A DNA stretch of 64,000 nucleotides from Schistosoma haematobium (GCF_000699445.3 NC_067198.1:34624536-34688535), one strand, 5' to 3'. Counted from the stretch's first letter, positions 1 to 13,200 are shown. Notes: generated from the sequence alone by a model not told the origin. Numbers and translations are program-made.

Positions 1-639
1 TATGTCGTAGGGTTTTCAATAATGTGAAGTACACACCGTATTGGTTATCTTCTTAAAAGCAGGGTTGTCTCTAACAAGTCCTGAATGCAAAACATAAATG
101 CGTTTATAGAATGTTATATTTGCAAAGTTATGTGCGTTTCAAATGATTGATGGTGCATCTTTGCCACGGAAGGTACATCAAGCAGTTTACTCACTAATGA
201 TACGGCTTTGTGTTTCATAACACTTCCTTGTTCTGTATTAATTGTGCATTGCTGTCCTTGTTTGGTACTATAGTACGTTGAGAGGTCGTATATTAGGTTT
301 ATCTTGTAGAAAAGAACCAAGTTTACTAAGCGCTAATGCGTCTATTGTAATTCAGTTAGACTACCTCGCCATACTTAGTGTTTCTTCTCAGCATTCGATC
401 ATCTGGCCATAAAGTTGAGTCTCGCTCCATCTATTTGGTTTGAATGCCGAGTTGGTGTTGTCGTCCATCACGTGGTTCAAAGTTCAACTCATAAATCCGT
501 ACTTGTTGAGTGGTTTAATTACAGTCAGGAGGTTTCAAAGTAATGATGTAGCCAACTATACAGTTTGATATAGAATTTTTAATAGGAAGATGTATTTCTA
601 CATGTTTATAGGTAGTTTGGATTTTCGAATGCCAGCACC

Positions 640-1560
640 TTCTTGTACTTTGGATTTATCCATTTTGTTGATTATTTTTACTGACGTTGATATATCCAAT
701 CACATCGCAAATTTAAAGTTGTGTTAATTTCGACCAGTCTTGTAATATCATTCCTTATGGTCAATATGTCTGGAAAGTACTTGGGCATTTCGAAATTCCT
801 ATCCAAAACTTCCAGAGAACTGGGTTTTAACAACCATTTTTACTCTGAACAGATCTGTTATTCGTTTTTTTGTCCGGTCTTAGGTAAGTGCATCACTCGC
901 AATCCCAGTCTAAATATGAATTCACTTACATGTTACTCCTGTAGCACAGGCTGCCAACTAGGATTCTCTAACCAACTCTGTCATAGGCTTGGTGTGATAT
1001 CACTCTTTTCAGTTTTTCGGCACTTGTTCTTCCTCCCAAATGTTTCTGAGTAGAACGTGGAGAATCTTTATAATGTCTGGCTTCAGTGCTCTAGCTGGTG
1101 TATTGTCTGGTTCTACTGCTTTGCTGCTTTTGATCTGTCTGATGGCCACCTTGACTTCTTCGATCGTTGGTGTGACAACTATAGAAATATTTGTTTGTAC
1201 TGTTTCAACGTCCGGTGGGTTTGGACGGCTGGTCTATCCAAGAGCTCCAAAATGCCCTATCCACCTATTTCGTTGCTCTTGAATCTCAGTGATTGGTTTC
1301 CCTTCCTTCTTCCTGACTGGTCTCTCTAGTTTACCATATTTCCCTACTAGCTTCTTTGTTATGTTACATGGTTGTCTCATGTTCCCTTCTCTTTCAGCTT
1401 TTCCCACTGTCGTTGTCGGGTCTTCCATGTATTTCCGCTTGTCGGATCTAATGCTTCTCTTCACTCGTGTGTTTACTTCTGTGCATTCAGGTTATGTCTT
1501 GATTTTCTCTGCTATTGTTCGACTGTTGTTAATTGCTGTCTTCTTGTTCTTCCTTTCTCC
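640..1560 (-). mobile_element. decayed RTE-like element, RT part
   Basis: On the minus strand, broken frames read AEREGNMRQPCNITKKLVGK and GKPITEIQEQRNRW (1.26-1.46 kb), then IRQIKSSKA and a PDNTPARALK block (1.05-1.2 kb). These are the linker and the start of reverse transcriptase in schistosome RTE-type elements. Sequence left of about 0.7 kb is too decayed to read. It continues across repeat A into 2102-2727. Confidence 0.75.
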
Positions 1561-1572
1561 AATCCTGTCCAG

Positions 1573-2089
1573 GCCCCCAAATGCCCTGGTACGGCCGAGA
1601 GTGTGGAGAGTCAGCTATCCCTCTTGAAACGCTCTCACATGCCCACGGGTATATAGCCTCTGCCAGGGAAGTCCTATTCACTGCCTTCTCGTGGCATTAC
1701 CGTTGTTTACGAAATTGAGAGGACAAAAAGTGAATGTCCGGCGCTTTAAACGGGTTGGTGGACACGGAGAACCCACCTAGAGGAGTTGGAAAACCCTTAT
1801 TCCAAACCAATGGTGTACATGGGCTCCAGTATCCTAAAGGATCAAATGTCGTATGAACCAATCGTTGGTCACCGGCTACCATGGGACTGTATCTCCTTAC
1901 GATGCTCCACTGCTTTGTGGATCAGACCTTCAGGTTGAAGGCTCCGGATGTGGCCCCCTAAGAAAACCACCTGCTTCGGTTTGGGCACCCGGGCAGTATC
2001 ATAGCCCTCACACATATCAAATGAGATCTGTGTTGCGCATATGTATTTGGTGCCTCCTTGTACTAATATCTATGTGTTAAAATAAAATA
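1573..2089 (+). mobile_element. repeat A retroposon, longest copy, TSD-flanked
   Basis: A 517-bp unit begins gcccccaaatgccctgg and ends in an (AAATA)-type tail. It is flanked by AATCCTGTCCAG at 1561-1572 and again at 2090-2101. It splits a decayed RTE-like element. Further copies occur at 6778, 7450, 12630, 42669 and 47.45-47.92 kb. No coding capacity is convincing, so it is either a non-autonomous retroposon or the 3' end of a longer LINE. Confidence 0.85.
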
Positions 2090-2101
2090 AATCCTGTCCA
2101 G

Positions 2102-2727
2102 AGTATTGGTATAGATGCATTCCTTATGATGATACTTCTTGAGGCCCAGCAACTTCTGACACGTTGAAGTTAGTGCTTGTTTAATCCCTTTCCAGTTGAT
2201 CAACATGAGTGGTTTCCTCTTCCTTGAGTAGATCTTGTAAGGCTTGTAATTTGTCACTGAGAGCTATTTTGAATTCGCTGAGTCTGTTGGTATCCCGAAA
2301 TGGAGTGTTTATTAAACTTTTGTAGTTCCGTTCGACCGATTTCCCACTTCTTCTTTGGCTTTAGTTTTAGCGTAGACTATCAGATGGTGAAGTCATATCA
2401 GGTGCTTACCTTGTTCTTACGTCTTTCATGAACCCTCTAAATAATTTTATTAATTCAGACTGGTTCTCTGTAGTGTGATCCGGTGAGACTCATGTAGCTT
2501 TGTGTATGCATTTGTGGGAGAATATAGTGCCACCTATAACCATTTTGTTGATGGGATATGGATTTGCAAATCTGTAACCCTTCTCTTTCCTTTCTCCCAG
2601 TCAGTCTATACTTTCCCATGATATTCGACTTTGGCGTTTAGGTCTTCCATCAGTATGGTCAGGTCCTTTCCTGAGAATTTCTTTACGATCGAATACAGCC
2701 TGCCATAAAACCGATCTTTATCAGTTC
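2102..2727 (-). mobile_element. decayed RTE-like element, endonuclease part
   Basis: The minus strand reads DKDRFYGRL and LTILMEDLNAKV (2.63-2.71 kb), the APE endonuclease D-x-N motif region with E for G before it. Further on come HKCIHKAT-like sequence and NWKGIKQALTSTCQKLLGLK (2.1-2.22 kb). It is the same element as 640-1560, separated by repeat A. Confidence 0.75.
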
Positions 2728-3105
2728 CAGCTTGGGTTCAATGGGTTTTACTTATTCTGAGAACCGTCAAGTTGTATCTCCTCACTTCGCAGCTATCTGA
2801 CTGATTCTCCCGGTTTTCTATATTGTCCGGACATTTCATGTACCTATATTAGTTGCCGCTCTGGTTATGCAAAGAGCCATCAGCTCGTGACTTCCGAAGC
2901 ATCTCGGTTTTCACCATGAGACGAAGATCTTCCAACTTCCAGGGCAGAGTCTAAGTGGTTTGAGTGATTTTTTGTGTTTAAGGTTTATTTAGCAAAGTTG
3001 TTTTCTACGACATCGGGTTGCTTCTCCCATGTCCAACCCTCTTGTTTTATCCGGTCTTGAAGCCTGCAGAAACGTTAGAGTGGCTCCAGACGGAGTCCAT
3101 TCGCA
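2728..3105. repeat. repeat B, copy 1
   Basis: From ccagcttgggttcaatggg to gactccgtctgg-type sequence this segment matches 46614-47005 at roughly three quarters of positions by eye. Both copies touch non-LTR element pieces, so B may be an untranslated part of such an element or an independent repeat. Confidence 0.6.
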
Positions 3106-3530
3106 GTTAAGCCGAAAGTATAAAGAAGAGAATACCTCCGTTGGGTATAAAGCAGACGGTAAATTTACAGAGAGTATTGAATTAAAAGTTCTTCAAAGTA
3201 TTTTAATGGATGTGAGGATCCTCTTTTCAAGGATTTTATACTTAAATAGGTAATTTCAGCCTTTCTCATTGATGAGTTAAGCGTTTGCTCAGTGAACTGA
3301 ATACTGAGTTTCTTAACTTCAGTAACAATTTTTGTAAGTCTTATAGTTTATAGATGATTTTGTTGTGTATTTGACATCTTTAAGAAACAAACAGCTATTC
3401 TTAATGTATATTAACAGATTAACGATTTATTTATTCCAATTGATCCGATCAATATATAAAGTAGCAATTCAAACATATTTCGTTCAGTTAATCAACTAAG
3501 AAAATTTTTGTTAACTTTTTGTTGAAACAG
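3106..3530. other. no supported content
   Basis: AT-rich sequence between repeat B and the first visible exon. I see no exon, RNA gene or recognisable repeat. It is probably intron of the large gene. Confidence 0.4.
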
Positions 3531-4291
3531 TCCAAAATGCAAGAAATCCCATGGCATCCAATGAAATGGATTCTCCAGTAATAGATAATGCCTTATGTAT
3601 TGACCCAACAACAGATTATTGCTCTGAAAGTTGTCGATTTGAATCATCATATTTATGTTCACCATGTTTGTCTGTTTTATGTGGCGGGTGTATGGATGTA
3701 CTCTTTAAGCAACTCGCACATGAATACCTTCCGGGTAATTTTGTATACTCCAGAGGACAATTCACTAACTTTTCCGAAGGTAACAGTAATTACTTCTGTT
3801 TGGATAAAAGTATGTTGTCTATTCCCAGATCAAGTACACCTCGAATACCTAGTCTTTCATGTCTTCCTTTATCGGTTAATGACCATTCACCGCTAGTTTT
3901 ATCAATTGCTATCGCATGCATATGCACTGATACATTGGCTGCACATGCCATCATTAATCTGCTGTCGTGCGCAGGGTTCTGTATGGCTTCCTTTATTTCA
4001 AAAACTTCAGAGCATTCAGTTGATCATCGATCTGATCATTGCCAGGATTATCACCATCGTCATCAACACACTAGTCTGAAGCCTTCAACTTTGCCTACTT
4101 CAGAGGAGAACAGTATATCAGATTCTTTAGTGCTAACTGCTACATGGCCTCTACCGACAACAAGATTGTTTATGTCTGGTTTCTCCAGTACACCTGTTTC
4201 AAGTCCATCTATAATAAGTTCATTTAAAGACGTGGAGTCACTTAAGATCTACGATGGTCAAGTTCACATTCATTTAATGTCACACCATACA
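3531..4291 (+). CDS. internal exon with Cys cluster, unrecognised split gene
   Basis: The exon follows a good acceptor (gttgaaacag) and ends at CATACA|gtaagt. It begins with two bases completing a codon from an unseen upstream exon, so the ATG at 3551 is probably internal. It encodes about 253 residues. Near the start is a Cys cluster, [16 protein letters not shown] followed by a further CGGC, with spacing that recalls small zinc-binding modules; no named domain is assigned. A hydrophobic patch ([19 protein letters not shown]) follows, then a His- and Ser-rich tail. Removing the tentative exon 4616-4744 keeps the frame to 5628. Confidence 0.75.
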
Positions 4292-7200
4292 GTAAGTTTG
4301 TTTAACAGTTGAATCCATTTGATTTAATCTTTATTTCACTCTATTGGTTGGATATCACTTTGTTGATTAATTCTGTGATTGTGTCGCAAAATGCCCAATC
4401 ATGGACTATTGGTTTATAATAATCGATGTTTGGTTTATTTAAGGACTATACAATGATATTGTTATAAAGTAATATTTTACGGTTTGATGAACGAAAGTTT
4501 CAATTGCTAAAATGAAAGTAAAGAATGATCATCAGTCAATGATACATTATTTCCTACTTGACTACTTATCGATCTAAAGTGATTTTCATTCTCATACGTT
4601 ATATTTGGTGTTTAGCATTCCCAAAATACATCAACTCGAATATTGGTAATATGGGATGGCAAATTTCATGTCTCAGCTGATCTGAATGGCGATAAAAAGT
4701 TTGGTAGTAATTTATCAATCCTACCTGTTTTGCAATTTGAATGTGTCAAAAGCGCTTTATTATTATTCATGATGTTTAATGTTTTTTGACTGATTGAAGA
4801 AAAAGTAAAAAAATATCAACTTTAGAAATGTGTATATTATTGTGTACTGACCTAAGGTGTTTTGAATATAGACCAAGCTGTTCACAAGAAGAGCTACCAA
4901 GACTTGTTCAACTGATTTCAAACGCATATCGTTTGTACCTCTTAAGTTGAACATAATATATATAGAAGTGATGACCAACAGTAGATGGCGTGTATGGCTG
5001 AAAGTAAGTGTTACTGCAACCATTAATAAGAAAAACTTTTTATTACTCTATGTTTATAATAGTCAGTTGAGGAGACGTTTAAGTTTCATGTCTCGATTGT
5101 TATGTATATAAGCGTCAACAAACCATGCGTGTTCATTTGTGTGAAGATTTTGAATTAAAACATCAAGAAGCGTAGTTGACCATAGTAGGTTATCGGCTAG
5201 GTTCTGTTGGGTAAAATTTACAAACTATTAGATTTTATACGATGATAAATTTCATTTATGCTTATAACTTCATTGGCTTATTAATTTGACAGACAGTCAT
5301 TGAATGAAAACTTTATATGTTCATCCTTCTTGTTTGTCATCTGTTACAAAACTAACCAGTAATTATGTTAGAATATTGAATTAGAGTAGTTTATTTTGTT
5401 GGTGGACGGCCTATGCTCCTCCACGAGGGATGAATTATTTAATGGTGGTCAGTTTTTTACACAACGAATTTTCTACTCAGTTAATATAGAAACCTCTGTC
5501 AAATTAATGAGTTAGACTTGTTTTTTAACAATGATGAACAGTTGCTATTCTCCATTTATTACCGTTATATCATGTTCTTGTTTATAAATTTTTTATACAC
5601 AAATCATAGTTTTTTTTTTCTTTTAAGCTATTGAATAAACTATTGTTGTATCGAGAGAATATTACAAGTAAATCTGAACAATCTAATGGTATATTACTTG
5701 AAGAAAACAATGTAGACTTAAATACTACGAATTCACACCTCCTACCCTATTCAGGGATAATCCTTTTTACTAGCGCTCCATCTCCTGCTGATAAAGAACA
5801 GTGCAATGAATTATCACAGGAAACCGGTGAAATCTCCCCGCCTACACACTTATCAAAAAAACCCCAAGATAGAGTTATAAATTCTATGAATTTGCGTGGG
5901 GTAAATATGCATGAATTCAGTTCGTCACCTCAGTTACTCTTAAATGATCACTCACCTGACGAAAATGAGTGTGATTTTAAGGCACATGTAGAATGTGACC
6001 ACTCTTCTGAATTTCCTTGTTCTCTTGATCAGTTATCATGCACGTGTTGCAACCTATTTTACAATAAAAAAGAAATCAATGCTTTAGGTTGTGTCTGTGG
6101 TCAGTGTTGTAATTGTGTGCATTCGTTGAAAAATTCCAACAACAGTTCTCTATTGCATATTAAACCTGATACATGGAAAGACAAAAAATTATATTCCAGT
6201 TTAATGTGTCCACATCGTAGACGTTCTTGGGAAGCAAGAGTTGCAGCCGTCAATTCAATTGTTGATCAAGTACCAAGAAATATTCCTCATTTAGTTCTAT
6301 TAACCGAATCGTCCGATTATAGTGCCAAGTCAGAAGATCTACCACCATCTATTTATCCTGCCACCGAATCAATAAGATCCTCTACATTTTCCAATCAGTC
6401 GTACCCTAACATGTCATGTGATAAAAGTGAAAATTCATCTAGTTCATTGAACCGTGAATCTTGTTCATCCGATTGGATGCCTGTCGGAACAAATATCCTA
6501 GGTAGTTTGAAAATATTTTTGTGCGTTTTAATTAGATTTGTTTTTTTATTTATTTATTGATCTAATGCCTTTTAGTCTATTCAACATACCGCCCTAAGTA
6601 TTCCCTCGACCAGTGACTTCTTTGTTGGTACACCTCAATTTGACTCAGCGTAATTAGGAACAGCCAGAATTAAATACAATTGAAGCTTAAGGTTTTATTT
6701 AAGGATTTTCTAAAGAGTCTTTAGTTTGCACAAGGTTATCTGATAAAATTATTTCGTCATCTAGGATTATCTATGGGACTCTGCTTCGGTTTGGGCACCT
6801 GGGCAGTATCTCAGCCCTCACACAAACCAAATGATTTATGTGGCGCATATCTATTTAGCGCGTCCTTGTGCCAATGTTCATGTGTTTAAATAAATAAATA
6901 ATATCTATGGGGACTGATGGGTTGAAGACTGACTAGTCAACTTATTCCAACGATCCTCTCGTTATTGGTTGGAGTTGATATGCTGTATTAATTTGTCACT
7001 AGTCAATACTTTTAACTCTTCCATTATTCTTCAATAGTCGATGCTAATATACTGCTTTTTATAAATTTTGGTTTTGTTGCTATTGCGAAATTATTAACTG
7101 ATCTACAGTACGTCATTTGTCTTGCAAGTTTTATTAGCCCTGGTGGATTCGTGTCTGACGAAATTTCGGCACAGATCCTAAAGTCTCGCTTGATATTTTG

Positions 7201-10200
7201 AACTTATACTACCTACAGGTTAGTCGAAGAATCTGTCTGTTTACTGAAGGGCGATTATAATGGTCACAAGTTCGTTGTGTTTTACTTTGAAAGTGGAAAG
7301 CATTCTTTATTTACTAGTGTTCATTGAAGTACTGCTTACGTATGATGGGACAGCCTAATGAGTAAAGTAAAGTTCTGGTGTAGGGTACTTAAAGTGCTGG
7401 TCGGCTTATGAATAGGTTAGACAAAAAGTAGACTTGGGTGAATCAAGATGGTAGCCGGTGACCAACGATTGGTTCATACGCCATTTGATCCTTTAGGATA
7501 CTGGAGCCCATGTACACCATTGGTTTGGAATAAGGGTTTTCCAACTCCCCTAAGTTGACTCTCCATGTCCACCAACCCGTTTAAAGCGCCGGACATTCAC
7601 TTTTCGTCCTCTCAATTTCGTAAACAACGGTAATGCCACGAGAAGGCAGTGAGTAGAAATTTCCTGGTAGTGGCTGTATACACGTGGCGATGTGAGAATA
7701 TTTTGTGAGGGATAGCTGACCCTCCCCACTCTCGGCCGTACCAGGGCATTTGGGGGTATTTGTTTATTTCTGCTCATTACTAAAGAGAATAAACCCAAGA
7801 CAACGAACTTAATTTTCATGATGGTTTATTAAACCCTAACATTAATAATTTTGTTTCTGTTAATTTTCCTGTCCTTGATTTTCACCACTACTTGAATTGT
7901 CATTTTTATATTTCTTTACAAACTTCTAGATCATGTTATAAACTTTCTTAGTCATTGTTGGAACAAAATGAATCAAAATGTGTCTTCTAAATATGTTGGA
8001 AAACATAAACACACCTGTCGTGTCACTCCTTCCAAGAACTCTGAAATTTCAAATAGTCCTAGTTCACCACATCTAATGGTAGCAAGAAACTATGCAAATC
8101 AGTCTTCTGCAGAAATATCATTGGATAAACCTTTCAGTGGAGGACTTTTAAATACCTTATCAGTTGCTTCAGCCACTGGGCGGAAGGCTATGCATTCGGC
8201 CAATCAGGCTTTAAGAAAGCTTTCTAATACTACCAAATGCTATCATAATTGTAAATCATCTCTGGCGACCAATTCGAAAGGCTTTCTTTCCAGCTTTATC
8301 GATTCTCAAAGTAAGGTTAGCGTTGATGAAAAATCAGAAACAATGCCCGAACAAGTCTCTTTCATCTCAAATTCAAAATCAAAGACTTTAGAATCAATGA
8401 TCTCACCGGGTACTCTTATTGCTTCTAATGATAACCCAATAACTATTACTTCTCCACCAACCATCCAAACAAACAAATCTTTCAGTGAGCATAATCATAC
8501 ACCTAAAAGGTTCAATTGCAGTGAACATCCTGTTCGATGGACAGTTGGCCCTTCACCACTTCATGCGTAAGTCAGTGTTTCTTTTTAGAGTAAATTATTT
8601 CTTTTATTGTTAGAGATAATATTTAAACAAAGTAAATTGTACATCATGCCTTAGTTCAATTCTTTTCTAAACCTAAAATAACCTGAATAGAACACTGGAT
8701 GTGACCACTAAGACAGCTATATGTCAATAGTTGGAACTCTCAAATTTTAATAATTTGGTTAGAAATTTGAAACCCACTCCACCTACTTCAGTTTGGACAT
8801 TCACGTAGCATAATGACCCGTCGTACACAAATATTGTATGGTTCAAAGATGAGAATACAAACCTATTGTTGTTATTGAGGCAGCTTTTTCCACATATTGA
8901 TGAGGATTCATCAGCATACATAATTAGGAAAATCAAGTTATTGAACTTATTAGTTTGTTTCAACAGATAAAATATGTTAATATAGAACAATTATGCTTTG
9001 CTGTTTCGTGCTTCAATTGGCTGAGATTTAGACTTATCAGAGTGATGAAAATAAGAAGCAGAAGGGACTATCGAATTAGTTCAAGATCAATAACTATGAT
9101 CAGATTTCATCTTAACTACTATTAGATATGATAACATAACAGTCAGTGTATTGTTGCAAACATGAACCCAGATAAGTCCAGAAAAAACAATTACTTTATG
9201 CTTAAGCAAATTTCAACATGAGTGGGATGCTTAGTTAATATTATGGGATGATAAGCGTAGCGGCTTACAAGGTCAGGGTCATTCATTGGTGATTATCGCC
9301 CATAATGTGGTAATTTGTACAATTCAAAATATTGATCTCGCATAAACCTAATATAAAACTCTAAGTTGCTTAGATTTAAAAGAACACAACATAATATCTG
9401 TAGATTTCGGAGTCACTTCTGTTATTGGATTTTGAATACTGCTGCTTAAATAAGTGCAGATTTAGGTGAGTTTAATGTTTGTGATCAAATAATCAGAAGT
9501 TGAATGGTTCGCCACTGGCTTCTATTCTGAGCCATATCTGATAACGTCTCTAGCCACTGTGTCGCACCATCTCTCAGACCCCGGCCAGGGAGTCGTGAAG
9601 GACCAACAGAAGCCAGCCCTTTGCAGCTTTCTTTCATGCCACGACACCACGTCATACGCCGACCACCTCTCCGCTTTCTCCAACCAGTCCCAGAGTCAAC
9701 AGATAATGCACGACGTGGAATTCTCTGGGACGACATTCGTAGAACATGTTTAAGCCACCGAAGTCGGTGTTTCAAGATGGTGACACCAATTGCATTATCG
9801 TCTCTGCGCCCGAACACACGATCCCGAATCTCTGCATTACTGACATGATGTTGCCACTGGATGTCAGCAATCCTTTGGAGACGGCGATGATCGAACACAG
9901 AGAGTCGTCTAACGTCCTCAACTCGTAGAGACCAGGTTTCACAAGCATAGAGCAAAACTGCCCTCACCGACGCGTTGTAGATCCGACCTTTTACAGCCAG
10001 GCTGACATCACGAAGGCGCCAAAGATGGCCCAGATTGGCATAAGCCGCTCTGGCTTTCACTATGCGTGCATTGATCTCATCACTCAGGCCACCACCAGCA
10101 ATTACGCAGCTACCAAGATACATGAACTTCTCGACTACTTCTATCTGCTCACCACCCAGGGTGAGTACAGGATTAGAATCCTGCCAGTCTTGTAGAAGTA

Positions 10201-13200
10201 CTTTGCACTTCGAAGGTGCAAAGCACATACCATACTTACGGGCATTGATTGTCAACTGATTAAGTGCGGATTGTATGGCTTGGGCATTATCGCACAGTAA
10301 GACAATACCATCCGCATACTCAAGGTCGAGAAGTCTTTCTCCAGGCAGCAGATCTACACCGCCATTACTCACATCCTTCAGAGCTATTTCCAGAATGTCA
10401 TTGATGGCAAAGTTGAAGAGGAATGGTGAGATTGGGCAACTCTGCCTAACCCCACTGCTTGAATGGAACATTAGAGAGAGGTGGTTGTATGCCCTCACTC
10501 TGCCTGAGGTGTTTGCATATAGGGCCCTTAGGATGTTAATAAACTTCTCAGGTATACCTTTCTTCAATAGACAACTCTAGAGAACAGTCCTGTTCGACGA
10601 ATCGAAAGCAGCCCTGATGTCAAGAAACACTACGATTGTTGGTCTGTGATAAGTATGACGGTGTTTAACATTTGCGGAGGGTGAGGATATGATCAATACA
10701 TCCTCGACCAGAACGAAAAGCAGCCTGCTCCTAGCGAGTCAATCTTTCTCGGGTTTTGAACAACCCACGAAGTATGACAGAAGTCAACAGTTTGAACGCA
10801 ATTGGAAGTAGACTTATCCCCGATAGTTGTTACAGGAACGACGTGAACCCTTTTTAAAGATAGGGACAACTATCGACTCATTCCATGACGTTGGTACACT
10901 CTCTAGCTTCCAGACCTTTGTAAACAATGTTGTCAGTTCCCTAACCAGAAAGTCACTACCATCTTTAAAAAGAGCCGGAGGTATGTCATCTGAGCCCGGT
11001 GATTTGTAGCGCTTTAAGAGTTGGAGTTCCTTGTGGACTTCTGCTTCATTTGGTGTATCAGTCGTCACAGGCCATGGGGGGCAGGACAGTCTGACCAATG
11101 TTCCTGGGGCATCAGGTCGGTTGAACTGCCCTCGGATGCGTTGGAAGAGCTTCCGGTAGTTACCAGATGCAACTGCTGCTTCCAGCTCATCAGCACGCAC
11201 CGACCACCAGGCTTCTCGGTCCTTACACAAGCCTTGATCAATTTCATTACGTAACATCCTTCGTTTGTGGTTAAACTCACGGTCACCCGGAGTAGACCGA
11301 CGGGTCTTGATGAGTTGTAAGAAGCCTGAAGAAACCCAGTGCTTATAAGCGGGCTGTTTCGCGAACCCACAACTGACTTTGCTCGCCATTTTCATGGCGT
11401 CATGCAATTGCAACCAATACTCATCTATACTTTTCGGTGGAGTGGTAGCCAGCCTAGAAGCTAGCTCGGTTCGATACTTACTAGCAACAGAAGTTGCAAC
11501 CAACTTGCTGACATCAATCCTTTGGTGGTGGTCACTTCGTCGGCCACTGAGAAGTAAGGTAAGATTGGCGCAGACCAGGTCATGATCAGAGTGCAGATAG
11601 GTACTCCAAAAGGATCGGTAGTCTTGTAAACAACCACTCCAGAGGTAGCTGATCGCGATGTGATCAATCTGAGTCCAGGCTTGAGATGCAGAGGGAGGAC
11701 GCCAGGTGGCACGTCGGCGATGACTGTGCCGAAAGTTAATGTTAGCCAGAAACAGGTTGTGGTTTGCGCACAGTTGTAGTAGATGGTCCCCGTTATCTGT
11801 CCTGCGACCAACAGGTCCCCATCGGCCACCTAAACGACTCTCTTCTGTGCCTAGACGCCCGACCTGAGCATTCAAGTCTCCGGCTAGTACTACAATATCT
11901 GTCGAACGCACTTTCTGGAGAAGAACAGACAACTGGTGGTAGAATTCGTCCTTGATTGCATCCGGGCTGCAATCTGTCGAGGCATAGGCGGAGATGACGA
12001 AAAGACATCGTTTCTCACGCCGATTTCTCCTCACTTTGATGGAAATTTCGAACCTCACAGCATATAACCGACTGTTAATGGGGATCCAATCGATTAGTGC
12101 TGTCTCAGCTTTAGCGCTTAGTGCGACATCAACGCCAGCAAGACCATACGAAGTTGCCACAGGGTCCCCGGATAAACGCACGTAAAACAAGCTTCTTGGA
12201 TCGACAGATGGAGGGCGAATTCGTAGTATTTCACCAGAGTCTTGAATACGGGTCTCGGATAGACAACAAACGTCGATATTAAGACTTTCTAAAGACATAG
12301 CCAGCCCTATCTGTTGTCAAACCTGCATAAGTGTGCGAACGTTGAAGGCAGCCAGTTTGAATGGTGCATGTGGTTTCAGAAAAACTGCTTCAGTACTCGT
12401 ATTCGGTGGTAGCATTCAATTTCCAACCAGGCAGTGACTCGAGAACGTTAGATAGAGCCGAATTTCAACCATAGGCGAGCTGCTGTATAAGTCGAAAAGT
12501 AAGGATACATATAGTGGGAATAAAAGCGAGTGAGTAAATGACGTAGTAAATAATAATAATAATAATATGAATCATTTGATTGTTAATCCCAGCGAAAAGA
12601 GTATTTTTCATAAATATAGACAGTTTATCATATTTGTGTGCGGGCTGTGATACTGCCCAGGTGCCCAAACCGAAGCAGGTGGTTTTCTTAGGGAGCCACA
12701 TCCGGAGCCTTCAACCTGAAGGTCTGATCCACAAAGCAGTGGAGCATCGTAAGGAGATACAGTCCCATGGTAGCCGGTGACCAACGATTGGTTCAAACAC
12801 GACATTTGATCTTTTAGGATACTGGAGCCCATGTACACCATTGGTTTGGAATAAGGGTTTTCCGACTCCCCTAGGTGGACTCTTCATGTCCACCAACCCG
12901 TTTAAAGCGCCATTTGTTCCCGCAGGATACTGGAACCCATGTGCACCATGGGAGTAATAACACTATCATGGGCAGTAGAGAAGATTAGTTGTAAGGAGCA
13001 CGATTTGAGAAAGAAACATTAAATCGCTGAATAAAAAGTGCAAGGTGATTTTAAAACTCAAAATCTAAAGTGAAGCAAAGATTGAATGCATTTAGATAAT
13101 TGAAACTGATAATGATTTATTTCACCAAACGTCTCCAGCCGTTGGTCATGATGCTGGCAAGGATCCGAACCAGGTAATCTGGACCTACGAACATCGCTCA

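Larger units (their letters stand above)
9485..12412 (-). mobile_element. near full-length non-LTR retrotransposon, broken
   Basis: A minus-strand endonuclease-RT polyprotein, read in pieces. The endonuclease starts at [12 protein letters not shown] (12.35 kb), with a TGA just after it. It continues [24 protein letters not shown] and [18 protein letters not shown], with HSDHDLV at the catalytic His/Asp end. RT motifs follow: [25 protein letters not shown] (about 10.63 kb, another frame), [15 protein letters not shown] and the catalytic box as YADG instead of YADD (about 10.31 kb). The C-terminal part ends at [10 protein letters not shown]. At least one frameshift (10.57-10.81 kb) and two stops make it inactive. 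Confidence 0.9.

Noticed and set aside
3029..3253. 74-codon open frame read as an upstream exon of the large gene
   Set aside because: Its first part lies in repeat B, which recurs at 46.6-47.0 kb, and no splice sites with fitting phase were found.
7930..7970. Acceptor at 7950-7951 for the exon ending at 8566
   Set aside because: It gives a phase that does not fit the donor at 6502; the acceptor ending at 7929 does and keeps an open reading.
5628..8566. Possible RhoGAP-like helices ([13 protein letters not shown] and [13 protein letters not shown])
   Set aside because: The two stretches resemble parts of RhoGAP helices only loosely, are split by a long Ser-rich insert, and no arginine-finger motif is visible in the window.
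10275..12185. Several plus-strand open frames across 9.5-12.3 kb
   Set aside because: They are complementary-strand shadows of the minus-strand LINE polyprotein.
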